Source: Cryptomeria japonica (lineage: Eukaryota > Streptophyta > Pinopsida > Cupressales > Cupressaceae). Taken from it: 64,000 bases of DNA. Position 1 is the stretch's first letter. The number at the start of each line of letters is the position of its first letter. The notes beneath the pieces were generated by a model, which saw nothing but the letters and a program-made list of their open reading frames with translations, searched no databases and was not told the origin of the DNA. Below, in pieces: positions 1 to 9,772 of the stretch. Position numbers and translations under genes: made by a program. The stretch lies in NCBI RefSeq assembly GCF_030272615.1, contig NC_081412.1, forward strand, positions 684,020,583 to 684,084,582, written 5' to 3'.

Positions 1-496
1 AGAAAAAGAAAATGTCCATCATGGATCCTCTAGTCACTTGTAGACATCCTTGAGTAGCATAGGAACATAATCTGTCACCAAATGATAAAAGATAAAGACT
101 GACCCGAACAAAATTCAGCAGCTATAGTGACCTTGTGCCTTCGTTCTCAGTTGCTTGATGTGATAGTTGATAATGTCTGATCTCATAAAGTTGCGGACCC
201 CATTTAAGACTGACCTATCTGATTTTGAGTGTATCCTCTTTTGTTTAAGATAAGATAATGATCACTTGATATGGATATGATAGATTGATAAGATAGTTTG
301 ATTAGTTGATTGCAGATGTTTGACTAGATAGTCGTATCTTTTGTTAACTTTGTGTGAAGTGTTTGTTGGATATCTACTAGGGTATTTGTTTCTTGCGAGA
401 CATTTTATTGCAAGCTTTTCGATTGATTGATTTTCGATTTTTAGTTCTTTTCCAAGAGCTTTTTTAATGTTTTTGGATTATGTGGATTGATATTTG
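1..496 (-). other. 3' untranslated part of element C
   Basis: No reading frame. The stretch aligns by eye with the region of D downstream of its integrase (about 52050-52440): both share a run reading gagcaacataggaacat or close to it, and a following block with 'accccat(t/c)taaga'. It ends at the target site of element A. The last bases, ATTTG (492-496), are the target duplication. Confidence 0.55.
492..496. repeat. Target site duplication of A, left copy
   Basis: ATTTG directly precedes the TG of the left LTR of A and recurs immediately after the CA of the right LTR (8245-8249). A perfect 5-bp duplication shows that the two LTRs belong to one insertion event. Confidence 0.95.
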
Positions 497-1724
497 TGTA
501 AAGCGGAAAATCGCGATCGAACCCTAGTTGTTCTCCCCTCTTCCAACTCCGAGGAGAGAGAAGGGAGGTTCGCTAGGATTCGATGGTTTTCACTTAGGGG
601 AGAGACTTTACATTCAAAAGAGGGGTTGAAACCCACAAGATCCAATCCCCACACAATGCAAGATTGGATGCTAAGTGTGTTTCAAGGGTCAAGACAGCAA
701 GGCTACCCTCTTTTGTAAAGAATATTGATAGGAGAATTAAGCTACGCATGCATAGAAAGTGATAAAGATTCGCTTATAAACTGAGATAGGAATACAGTAT
801 GAAGCTGCGGACCTGGAATTAGCAGTAAAATGTCGATACGGCGCTGTCCTGCAAATTTGAGCAAAAGTCGTCGGGATGATGGCGCCCGGTGCCATGGTCC
901 TCCGAAAAATCCGCGAAATGAAGGGGGATCTGTTCATCTCTGCACAAGGATTCCAGATCTTCAATTTCAGCCGCGTACCTGCAACCTACACACAGAAAAG
1001 CGAAGACGATTGGGGGGTTAGGGATTAGGGGTTTGCCTTTAGGTCAAACCCCAGTTTTGGAATTAACCAAGAAATGAGCAAGAGCTGTAAATGTAAATGA
1101 CTGTAAAACAAGTACTAATACCTTGTTCTAAGGATGTTGGTATCCTTATGTGCGAAGGTTTAGATGTTGTATGTTGTATGTTGTATGTAACATATAGTAT
1201 ATGATCTCCTCTTCAATGGTTGAATCCTTGTCTTGAATGCAACACTTAGCCTTGAATGGAGACTTGAAATGATCAATTGCTTGAAGGAATGCTTGAATGC
1301 TTGAATGCTTGAGTATAATTTCCATGCCTTTTCCATCATGTCGAATGAAAGAGGAAAATGTAGTTTATATACTTGTCATTTAGGGCTGATAGACTGATTT
1401 TCCTGACCTTAGGCCGACCAGGAAAGTTAATTTCCAAATTGCAAACAAAAAGACCCGAGACCCCTTAGGAGACCGGGCCCAAAATAGGACCCAGGGACCA
1501 GGGCGCTGGGCGCCCTGGTCCTGAAGGACCAGGGCGTTGGGCGCTCTGGTCCCACCTCCCGGGACAGCAGGGTGCAAGGAGGTTCAGGCCAGGGTGCTTG
1601 AAAAATGCAGTTTTCAGTGTCGTGAGCAAGTTTCAGGGTCTCCATTCAGGTTGCGTGTTGCGTTGCCATCGTGAAGACCGAAATGCAGTCGAAATTGCAA
1701 GTGTCACAATTTTAGGATGCTACA
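497..1724 (-). repeat. 3' LTR of element A (left copy)
   Basis: 1228 bp, TG...CA ends with TGTA/TACA inverted termini. Nearly identical to 7019-8244. It contains a TATA-like box on the minus strand (1364-1372, GTATATAAA), a short GC-rich hairpin block (1496-1551), and a copy of a short module (about 845-925) that also occurs twice in the leader of the element. Small ORFs inside it are not credible genes. Confidence 0.93.
1496..1551. other. Two tandem GC-rich hairpins in the A LTR
   Basis: Positions 1496-1520 form a perfect 11-bp inverted repeat around a TGG loop (arm GACCAGGGCGC). Positions 1527-1551 repeat the figure with two mismatches. The unit spacing is 31 bp. It lies on the U3 side of the TATA-like box for the minus-strand transcript. 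The other LTR (about 8022-8075) has the same block with several substitutions and a short deletion, so pairing there is weaker. Confidence 0.75.
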
Positions 1725-1740
1725 TTTAGCCCCCACTTTA
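1725..1740 (-). other. Polypurine tract of A
   Basis: Read on the minus strand this is TAAAGTGGGGGCTAAA, directly upstream of the left LTR. That is the expected place and composition for the plus-strand primer of an LTR element transcribed on the minus strand. Confidence 0.85.
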
Positions 1741-2468
1741 GCGGGAGTATGTATGCTCATACTTCTGGTAAAGTTCAAGGAAACAATATTGAAAGACTTT
1801 CACCACGTCAAGGAGGCAAGATACACCAAGCCCCCAGTGGACTAAGGATCTTACGACTTCGATTGACAAAGTAAAAGGGAAGATCATGAGGAAGAACCAT
1901 GACTGTCAGTAGTAAGGTTCCCTCACTATGAGTCATGCAAGAAAGATATCAAAAATTTTCAAGGCAAGGCTAAATTTACCAAGAAATTTTCAAGTATCTT
2001 GGAAAGATATGAATGGGATGTATGCCCCCCTATGTTAAAGCGATCGCACACGCCTCACTGGGGGTGATTATTTTAACGTAGTGATACACATAAGAAATGA
2101 GAAAGGAAAGGAGCACGTTATCGCAAGGATTTAGCCCCCAAGTGTGAGATAAACCCAAGGATAATAGACACAAAACACAAAGCACGAGGTGACTTCGCTT
2201 TCCTCGGGGTCAGTATGCTGTATGATAATTCATGTATATATATCATATGTATGTATGCATAATTGTTCTTCATTCCCTAATCAAGGAAGGTCACCTAGAA
2301 GACGGGAACACATGTGTCTTTTGAGTCAACATGAGAGAGATCGAGAGATCTCAATGCTTTGCATCGTCCTCAAGTAGACAACACTAAGGACAACAAATAG
2401 AAGAATGAGAATAACATATAGAAGAAGTAACACAAGAGAGGAGGAGAGAATCTGCTATGCTAATGTAA
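1741..2468 (-). other. Non-coding 3' region of A
   Basis: About 730 bp between the end of the Gag-protease frame and the purine tract. No reading frame of note and no polymerase-like motif is seen. The short ORFs here are not supported by composition. Confidence 0.6.
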
Positions 2469-4508
2469 CTAGTCTAGCACGTCATCTACCCCCCGATCTT
2501 GTTGATCAATGTTTCGGGAAGGCAGGGAACACGCTAGAGGAGGAACATCCAACACAGCAAATGGAGCTATCACAAGATCCAAACAAGGGCTATGTGCCAA
2601 GCCGCAGTGTTCTTGTCTAGGAGCTAGGATAAGTGCTTTAGAAAATTCATTAGGTAAATGATTATCAATATCAACAAGTTCATATTCACTATCAGAAGCA
2701 AGAGGAGTAACATTTTCATCATGAATAACATTTTCATCCATATCATCATCAAGATTTATAAAAATAGGATCTTTAACTCGCAAAGGATCAAGACCATCAT
2801 GCATCTTATGTTTAGGAGATTTAGGCTCAATTTCCGGCTGAGGAGAAAATGAAATAATGCTTGTTGAAGGTGTTTTTGGAGATTGCAAAGTTTGAGCTCT
2901 AAGACGACGCTTTCGTCGGCGTTCACGTGCAGAACGATTTCGTCTAGTCTTAGTAGGAAGTGGAGAAGATTGAGGAGGAGGAATGTTCTCATCCTTAGCA
3001 CTTGGGTGTTTAGGTTGTGGTCTCTTAGGCTGGATAATAGGAGAAGAAGAAGGTCTCTTCTCTCTATAAAAAGAAGGAGGAGGAACTGCTCCATATAAAG
3101 GAGGAATATTTGGTTTAGGAAGAAGACCAAGTCCATCATGACGAGGAGGGATAGGTCTACTTTTAGGAAGCTTATTAGATATAGACATAGTCACATCCAT
3201 AGGGATGGGTTGGGAATCTTCTTGAGGAAAGACATTAGTTTTATCTTTCAAAGGAAGAACTTCCTTCTCAAGCATGATAGGAATGTCAAGTTTAGGTGTT
3301 CTAGGTTCACTTAGAGATAGGATCATATCTGTTTTCCACTTTTGATAAGATTTGAAAAGATGATCACTTCGCGGAGGAAGAGATTGGAATTGTTTAGGCC
3401 AAAAGTAATCAATAGGAACACTAGAGGTTCTTTCAGCTGGTTTAAAGAGACTATGATTGACAGTAACAACTTCACCATTATGGGGAAATTTCAAACACTT
3501 ATGAATAGGAGAAGCAATAGCTTTCATGGAAGATAGCCAAGGATAGCCAAGCTTCACACGAAATTGTTCGGAAGATGGAATAATAGCAAAGTTCACATCA
3601 AGAGATTTGTTATGGACCTCAATAGGCAATGTAATAGAACCAATTGCAGGAGAAGAAAATGCATCAAATAGTTTCACAATCACATCTGTTTTGTCATATA
3701 TCACTTGATTCAATTGCAAAGTAAAAAGGAATTCTTCAGTAATAACATTAACCGTGCACGAAGGATCAATAAGTACTCCACGACAAGGTATATTCTTGAC
3801 TTTTGCAACTATGTATAAAGGACCATCAGGTGCCCTAATGGTTTCACTGGAATAATATGTGATGGAAGGTTCTTTAGGGATTTCTTGCTGCTCTACAAAG
3901 TTAATCACATTCGGAGCCATAGACACAAGACCATTAGATGAAAAAGAGGAATCATTAGCCTCAATTGCATTAGAGGTATGAGAAGGTAATGGATCAGTGA
4001 AAATATGAAGATTTTGATTAGGAGGAGCTACAGATGTATTGCCTTTATCATTCACTCCAAAAACAGAAATAGTATTATTATCAATCAAATCTTGAATTTT
4101 ACCCTTTGAAGAAAAACATTTTTCAGTATCATGCCCAGGCTGACGGTGAAATTGACAAAAAGATTTGTTATCAAAATAAGGTGAAGTAATCTTTGCAGGA
4201 TCAATTTGTCTTATAGGAGGAAGAGTAAGAACATTTTGTTCCAATAACTTATTCATAATACTATGCAATGATTCATTCAAAGGAGTATACTTTCTTTCTT
4301 TCTTGAAAAATTTAGAAATAGGAGGCACACCTGATGCTGCATTCACATTGTTGTTGATGATGTTTTCATTGAATTTGATGGAATCTCTGTTCGGTTTAAA
4401 CTTCCCACATGGTTGTTGACTGCTATCACCCTTATCACTCGGAGCCATAGGATGTGATTGTTCCATTTGACTCACTGTCAGTTGATAATTGTGAAGAGTG
4501 GCACACAA
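2469..4508 (-). pseudogene. A: zinc motif, retropepsin-like domain and basic proline-rich tail
   Basis: 679 codons, in the same frame as 4527-5111 and 5166-5861, separated from the former by a TAG at 4527-4529. Around residues 110-140 is a C-x2-H-x4-H-x4-C motif (CQFHRQPGHDTEKC) followed by an 'IQDLIDNN' helix, matching the motif in D (CEYHRSKGHKTASC). Around residues 235-360 is a retropepsin-like fold with the catalytic segment read as VLIDPSCTVN and a later LGYPWLSSMKAI stretch. D has VLIDGGAGLN and LGHPWIHAMKAV at the same places. The usual D-T/S-G is therefore replaced by D-P-S. The last 300 or so residues are Pro/Ser-rich with a strongly basic patch (RARERRRKRR-like) and an acidic C-terminus. 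No reverse transcriptase follows. This tail may be RNA-binding or nuclear-targeting (inference). Confidence 0.82.
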
Positions 4509-4526
4509 CTGTTGGAAAGAAGTAAA

Positions 4527-5111
4527 CTAAGAAAACAACAGTTTGTCTCGAATATCTTTTTGTAAATTAGAAATAAAGATTCTTTGAATATCATTGTCAG
4601 GCACTGGAAAAGAAATTTGAGCATACAAATGCTTATATCTACCAATGAAATCAGTCACTTTTTCTTTAACACCTTGTTTACAATGCATTAAATCAATCAA
4701 AGTAACCTTAGGACTTATATTGTTTTGAAATTGTTGAATGAAAGCATTTGCAAGTTGTTCGAAAGAAGTAATAGAATAGGAAGGCAACGAGCAATACAAT
4801 TGTAGGGCTTTGTCTCTTAATGTTCTAGTAAACAGTTTTGCAAGCAACCTTTGGTCATAAGCAAAATCAGTACATATTGTTTGAAAAGTCTTAACATGTG
4901 TTAGAGGATCTCCTTTACCATTATAAAGTTCCAAATGCGGGATTTCAACATGTTTAGGAGGGATAGCTTGAACAATGTCAAGAGAAAGTGGGCTCGCAAC
5001 GTCAAATGTGGGCACACTAAACTTAGATTGATTCATAGAGGCAATTTGTTGCTGTAAAGAAGAGACAGTTTGTGCTAGATTGTTAATGGTCGCTTCAGTC
5101 GAAGAATTCAT
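4527..5111 (-). pseudogene. A: Gag core (retrotransposon gag domain)
   Basis: 194 codons with the typical plant gag core: LELYNGKGDPLTHVKTF at the start, then LRDKALQLYCSLP, SFEQLANAFIQQF, and a final VTDFIGRYKHLY region, as in the retrotrans_gag family (Pfam PF03732). It is preceded by a short coiled coil (INNLAQTVSSLQQQI). It should assemble the cytoplasmic particle. It is in frame with the segments on both sides. The bounding stop codons (TAG at 5166-5168 and 4527-4529) are each one C-to-T step from CAG. Confidence 0.88.
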
Positions 5112-5165
5112 ATTGGATGTGTTAGATTGAGATGGAGGTGTTATGTTATTGAAAGAAGGTAAAGA

Positions 5166-5861
5166 CTAAGGTGGTGGGACTCTATGATAATTAGTCATAG
5201 GAGATGATTGGACAGGAGGAATACTACAAGGAGGGATGGAATGGTTAAATGAATTGCCCCCTTGCGTCATGTTCATTTGTGGAGATATAAGAGGAACACT
5301 CATTGAAGGAATGAATGAAGAAGTTGGATTGAATGAAGGAAGAGGGTTGATTGAAGAAGAGGGATTGCCCCCATGACTGGTGATCATTATGTTTGATGTA
5401 AAAGTAGGTATACTAGCAATAGAAGTCATCAAAGGAATAGAATGATTGTCTTGAGTAGGAGGTTGTGTATAACCCAAATTTTCAGCACAACTCTTCATAG
5501 GCATCACATTCGAATTCACACTGTGTGCAATACCACGCAAAATATCAATTCCATTCTTATCACTTTGAAGCATACGTTTTAGACCCTCAATCAAAGGAAG
5601 AGCTTGACTATCAGGGTATTCTTGAGACATCCATTGTCGAAAATCATCAAATTGGTTATCCAATTTCGAAAGTTGTTCTTTAGAAACCTCATGGAGAGCT
5701 CCTTCATCATTAGGAGGATTAGAGGAATTACCCATGTCCTCGTTAAAAAGGCTATTCAAATTAGGTTCCATCTCCTCGGTAGTTAAACCTCGAAAAGACT
5801 TAATTCTACGGCTTCGTCTAACGGGAATAGTGTAAGTAGGGCTTATTGTTGTAAAACTCAT
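5166..5861 (-). pseudogene. A: N-terminal Gag leader segment
   Basis: 231 codons starting at ATG 5861. It has a basic start (PVRRSRRIKSF), an acidic/helical middle and a long Pro/Ser/Asn-rich low-complexity tail. It is in frame with the Gag core and separated from it only by a TAG and about 18 codons. The start was chosen because it is the first ATG of the open stretch, and the leader upstream (5862-6996) is not coding. Similar low-complexity N-terminal extensions precede gag in D and C. Confidence 0.75.
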
Positions 5862-6996
5862 GCACTAGAGAAGGAGAGAAAGTTTTGAATTTAGAGGTAG
5901 CAATTTTCAGTAAAATCAGCCAATCTTCTGGATTTAAGCTGTTAAATGCAATCACAATAGTCTCCCGAAATTTTGGAAAAAATGTCCGGGACCGTGGCGC
6001 CCGGAGTGCAACACGGTCCTTGCAACTTTTTTCAAAATTTGCAGGGATGAAAGGTATGATGATTTTAAAGCTAATCTGAAAAAATTGAGTGATTTTACGA
6101 TCTGTAGATAGGCCAAATTAAAGTTGCAATCTCGAAATTGAACCCTACCAGGATTGTCGAAAAATGCAAAATTTGAATTTTGAAAAAGAGAGGAAAACTG
6201 AAATTTTGAATGTTATGATTTTAGAGGGAACACAAATTTTGAAATTCAAAAGTTGACTCAATTTCACGCAAAATTCAATTTTGAAAGCGGAAATTAAAGT
6301 TGTTGTAATTAAGCACTTAATTTCAAAGATCACAAATTGCAAGAATTTAAATAAAGCACTGAAATTTTTAATGAATGATAACACACTTTTCAGATTTAGG
6401 ACAGTAAGAACACAATTTTGACACAAAATTTCAATTTCAATGATTTTTGAATGTTTAGAAGCCTTAATCCAAGCAATCACAAGACCAACTTTGACTGTAA
6501 TTTTGAAGGTGTTAGAATTGATAAAATCAGCCAAAATTCTGGATTTTAGTAGGAAAATACAGTAAGATCTCGCTCCCGAAATTTCGGAAAAAATGTCGGG
6601 GACGATGGCGCTCGGCGCCACGGTCCTCGCAACTTTTTTCCAAATTTTCAGGGATGAAAGATATTGTGATTTTATTGCGGAATCCAAACTTACAGCTGAT
6701 TTGGAGATGTTTTGATCAGTGAAATTGTCGGACAAAGGTTGAATCAAGAGGGTTTCAAAAATTAGGGTTTTGACACTTAACCACTTAATTTTCAAAATTA
6801 AAGCATAGATATGAATTGATAATTTGTAATAGAAGGGCAGATCTGAAACAAGCATTAACATTTAGATATTTCGCAAGTTCAATTGCTAAAAAGAAAATTT
6901 AGGGTTTTTATGCAATCACCTCTAAAATTTTACAAAAGATCAAACATGGAAATGTAATCAATTTTTTAGATCTAAGCATGAAAAATCAGAAAGGAT
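5862..6996 (-). other. Leader of A between primer site and gag
   Basis: About 1.1 kb, AT-rich, no credible gene. It holds two imperfect copies of a block of about 165 bp (about 5905-6075 and 6522-6690): 'cagccaa..ttctggatt', a 'cccgaaatttcgg' segment, a GC-rich core similar to 'gatggcgctcggcgccacgg', then 'gcaactttttt..aaatttt'. The same GC-rich core also occurs in each LTR (about 870-900 and 7395-7425). Confidence 0.7.
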
Positions 6997-7015
6997 GTTC
7001 ACGTCGAGTTCACCA
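6997..7015 (-). other. Primer-binding site of A
   Basis: Minus-strand TGGTGAACTCGACGTGAAC, three bases from the right LTR. It begins TGG, as the complement of a tRNA CCA end does. C and D have nearly identical sites. I cannot assign the tRNA; it is not the initiator-Met site. Confidence 0.8.
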
Positions 7016-7018
7016 AAA

Positions 7019-8244
7019 TGTAAAGCGGAAAATCATGATCGAACCCTAGTTGTTCTCCCCTCTTCCAACTCCGAGGAGAGAGAAGGGAGGTTCACTAGGA
7101 TTCGATGGTTTTCACTTAGGGGAGAGACTTTACATTCAAAAGAGGGGTTGAAACCCACAAGATCCAATCCCCACACAATGCAAGATTGGATGCTAAGTGT
7201 GTTTCAAGGGTCAAGACAGCAAGGCTACCCTCTTTTGTAAAGAATATTGATAGGAGAATTAAGCTAAGCATGCATAGAAAGTGATAAAGATTCGCTTATA
7301 AACTGAGATAGGAATACAGTATGAAGCTGCAGACCTGGAATTAGCAGTAAAATGTCGATACGGCGCTGTCCTGCAAATTTGAGCAAAAGTCGTCGGGACG
7401 ATGGCGCCTGGCGCCACGGTCCTCCGAAAAATCCGCGAAATGAAGGGGGATCTGTTCGTCTCTGCACAAGGATTCCAGATCTTCAATTTCAGCCGCGTAC
7501 CTGCAACCTACACACAGAAAAGCGAAGACGATTGGGGGGTTAGGGATTAGGGGTTTGCCTTTAGGTCAAACCCCAGTTTTGGAATTAACCAAGAAATGAG
7601 CAAGAGCTGTAAATGTAAATGACTGTAAAACAAGTACTAATACCTTGTTCTAAGGATGTTGGTATCCTTATGTGCGAAGGTTTAGATGTTGTATGTTGTA
7701 TGTTGTATGTAACATATAGTATATGATCTCCTCTTCAATGGTTGAATCCTTGTCTTGAATGCAACACTTAGCCTTGAATGGAGACTTGAAATGATCAATT
7801 GCTTGAAGGAATGCTTGAATGCTTGAATGCTTGAGTATAATTTCCATGCCTTTTCCATCATGTCGAATGAAAGAGGAAAATGTAGTTTATATACTTGTCA
7901 TTTAGGGCTGATAGACTGATTTTCCCGACCTTAGGCCGACCAGGAAAGTTAATTTCCAAATTGCAAACAAAAAGACCCGAGACCCCTTAGGAGACCAGGC
8001 CCAAAATAGGACCCAGGGACCAGGGCACTGGCACCATGGTCCTGGGGACCAGGGCGCTGGGCGCTCTGGTCCCACCTCCCGGGACAGTAGGGTGCAAGGA
8101 GGTTCAGGCCAGGGTGCTTGAAAAATGCAGTTTTCAGTGTCGTGAGCAAGTTTCAGGGTCTCCATTCAGGTTGCGTGTTGCGTCGCCATCGTGAAGACCG
8201 AAATGCAGTCGAAATTGCAAGTGTCGCAATTTTAGGACGCTACA
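7019..8244 (-). repeat. 5' LTR of element A (right copy)
   Basis: 1226 bp, starts TGTAAAGC, ends GACGCTACA. Mostly transition differences from 497-1724, concentrated in the GC-rich hairpin block. It is the promoter-bearing LTR for the minus-strand transcript. Confidence 0.93.
7886..7894 (-). promoter_or_regulatory. TATA-like box in the 5' LTR of A
   Basis: GTATATAAA on the minus strand, identical in the other LTR (1364-1372). Its position inside the LTR fits a U3/R boundary slightly to the left. The start site itself is not visible. Confidence 0.55.
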
Positions 8245-8249
8245 ATTTG
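8245..8249. repeat. Target site duplication of A, right copy
   Basis: ATTTG, matching 492-496. Confidence 0.95.
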
Positions 8250-8254
8250 AATGT

Positions 8255-8460
8255 TTTTTTTTTTTTTTTTTCAGGACTTCATATGATTTTTGGTATTGTT
8301 TTAGGACTTTATATGATTTTTGGTATTTTTTAAGGACTTTATTTGAATATATTTGGTAATTTTTGAAGGATTTTGCAGATGTTTTTGGTATGTTTAAGTT
8401 TTTCACTATTTTTGGATTTTTTTAGGACTTTATATGATCTTTTTTCTTAGGATTTTTTTA
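8255..8460. repeat. T-rich tandem repeat in C
   Basis: A T run followed by imperfect units of about 30 bp of the form 'aggactttatatgatttttggtatt'. The same type of repeat lies at 52565-52918 in D, downstream of integrase. Element A inserted at the edge of this tract. Confidence 0.75.
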
Positions 8461-9772
8461 GTTATGCTCCCAGTGTGAAGACCTGTATGACATGATGATC
8501 TGCAAAATGCATGTGGAGACAATGAATTTTTGACATGACCTATGTTAATGAAATATGCATGATTAAAATGTATTTCCTATTCGAACAAGGATGACTGTGT
8601 TTGTTTTAGCATTTATATACACCCATTGAATTGGAGGTACAAAACATTTAGTAGATAAGTGATCAATCCATCCTTATGGTCCTTTGGAACATCCAAATTA
8701 ACACACTTAGTGACTAGGATTTACAAATGGAGAAGCGGAAAACTTCCTCATTGGTTCTTGAAACTTTGATCTTCTTTTGCCCATCTATGTGCAAATGAGT
8801 TAAGTCCTTCTCTTTTGTTCACTAAAGATCCTTAGCATCCTATATGACTAGCTGCATGGATTATTTTGACTTCAAAAGAATCCCGAATAGAGCCTCACTA
8901 CTAGCAAGCTTTTAGAGCTCCGATGAGGTTATAGACTATAATTTCTCAAATATTGTTCCATTGCCAGTAGACGTTCATAGCCCTGATGGAGTTATTTGCA
9001 TGTTCCCATAGTCAAGCTTTTTGTCACACTTTGTATGCATGATATTTCAGTTATATATCATTTCTCTTTCACCTTGAGATAGATATTTGGCATAGCATCT
9101 TTTCTTTTTATTTTCTTGCCTTGACTTGTAAGTAATGAAACCTACATGGGTGTGATAATTACAGTGGTGTTGAAGTACAATTTTAGATTTTTCACTATTC
9201 ATATGACCAACTAGGTGTCTAGAATGAATTAGAGATTTATTGTGTTTGAGATATAGCAATTGATAGATTTTGGGTAAACAAGTCTCAAATAGTGAAATCA
9301 CTACCCAACCACAAGTAAAGCGTCATCACAGGGTAATGTTGAAAATGCATGACCTTAGGACCTCAAAGACTCCATATCCAAATATCTAAGAAAAGAAATG
9401 ACCATTTTTTCTCTTGAATGCGAACGAATGACTAACTTGGACAGTTGCCTTTCTTTATTGATGCTGCTATATGCCAATGCAAAATATCATGTTATAAAAA
9501 TTGCGAATATGATATGCTTGAAAGAGAAACTATATGCGATGTAGTGCTTTGAATAAAATGATATGCAATATGGAAAGTAAAACCTAAACTACCCCAACCC
9601 TTCGGTATAATATCTTTTAAGGTGCATGTTGTTCATAGGGTCAGAGAGTTTTGTGTAGGTAGTTCATTGGTCTTTGTTTGAAGAGTCAGATAAAGATGTC
9701 TTTTCCAATAGGATATAAGGACTCAACTGGGTGTACATGTTCAACATCTCTAATGTTGATTTCTTTAGTTTT
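8461..9772. other. Non-coding interior of C
   Basis: No open frame with coding character. The minus frame continuing from the gag-like ORF carries frequent stops here. I see no polymerase motif. In D the corresponding interval between the T-rich tract and the gag leader holds the whole pol gene. Confidence 0.5.

Larger units (their letters stand above)
497..8244 (-). mobile_element. Element A: complete non-autonomous LTR retrotransposon with gag and protease only
   Basis: Two long direct repeats begin TGTAAAGC and end GCTACA, flanked by ATTTG on both sides. The coding strand is minus: the primer-binding site abuts the right LTR (6997-7015) and a purine tract abuts the left LTR (1725-1740 read on minus). 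The 5.3-kb interior holds one 1131-codon Gag-protease frame (2469-5861) broken by two TAG codons. There is no reverse transcriptase, RNase H or integrase, nor space for them. By hand count the LTRs differ at roughly 22 of about 1226 positions (near 1.8%), mostly transitions, so the insertion is recent compared with its neighbours. This fits the class of terminal-repeat retrotransposons with a GAG domain (TR-GAG). Confidence 0.92.

Noticed and set aside
6145-6861. 238-codon minus ORF in the leader of A
   Set aside because: Low-complexity, Ile/Lys/Phe-rich translation of AT-rich DNA that includes the duplicated leader blocks; no similarity to Gag and not in frame with it.
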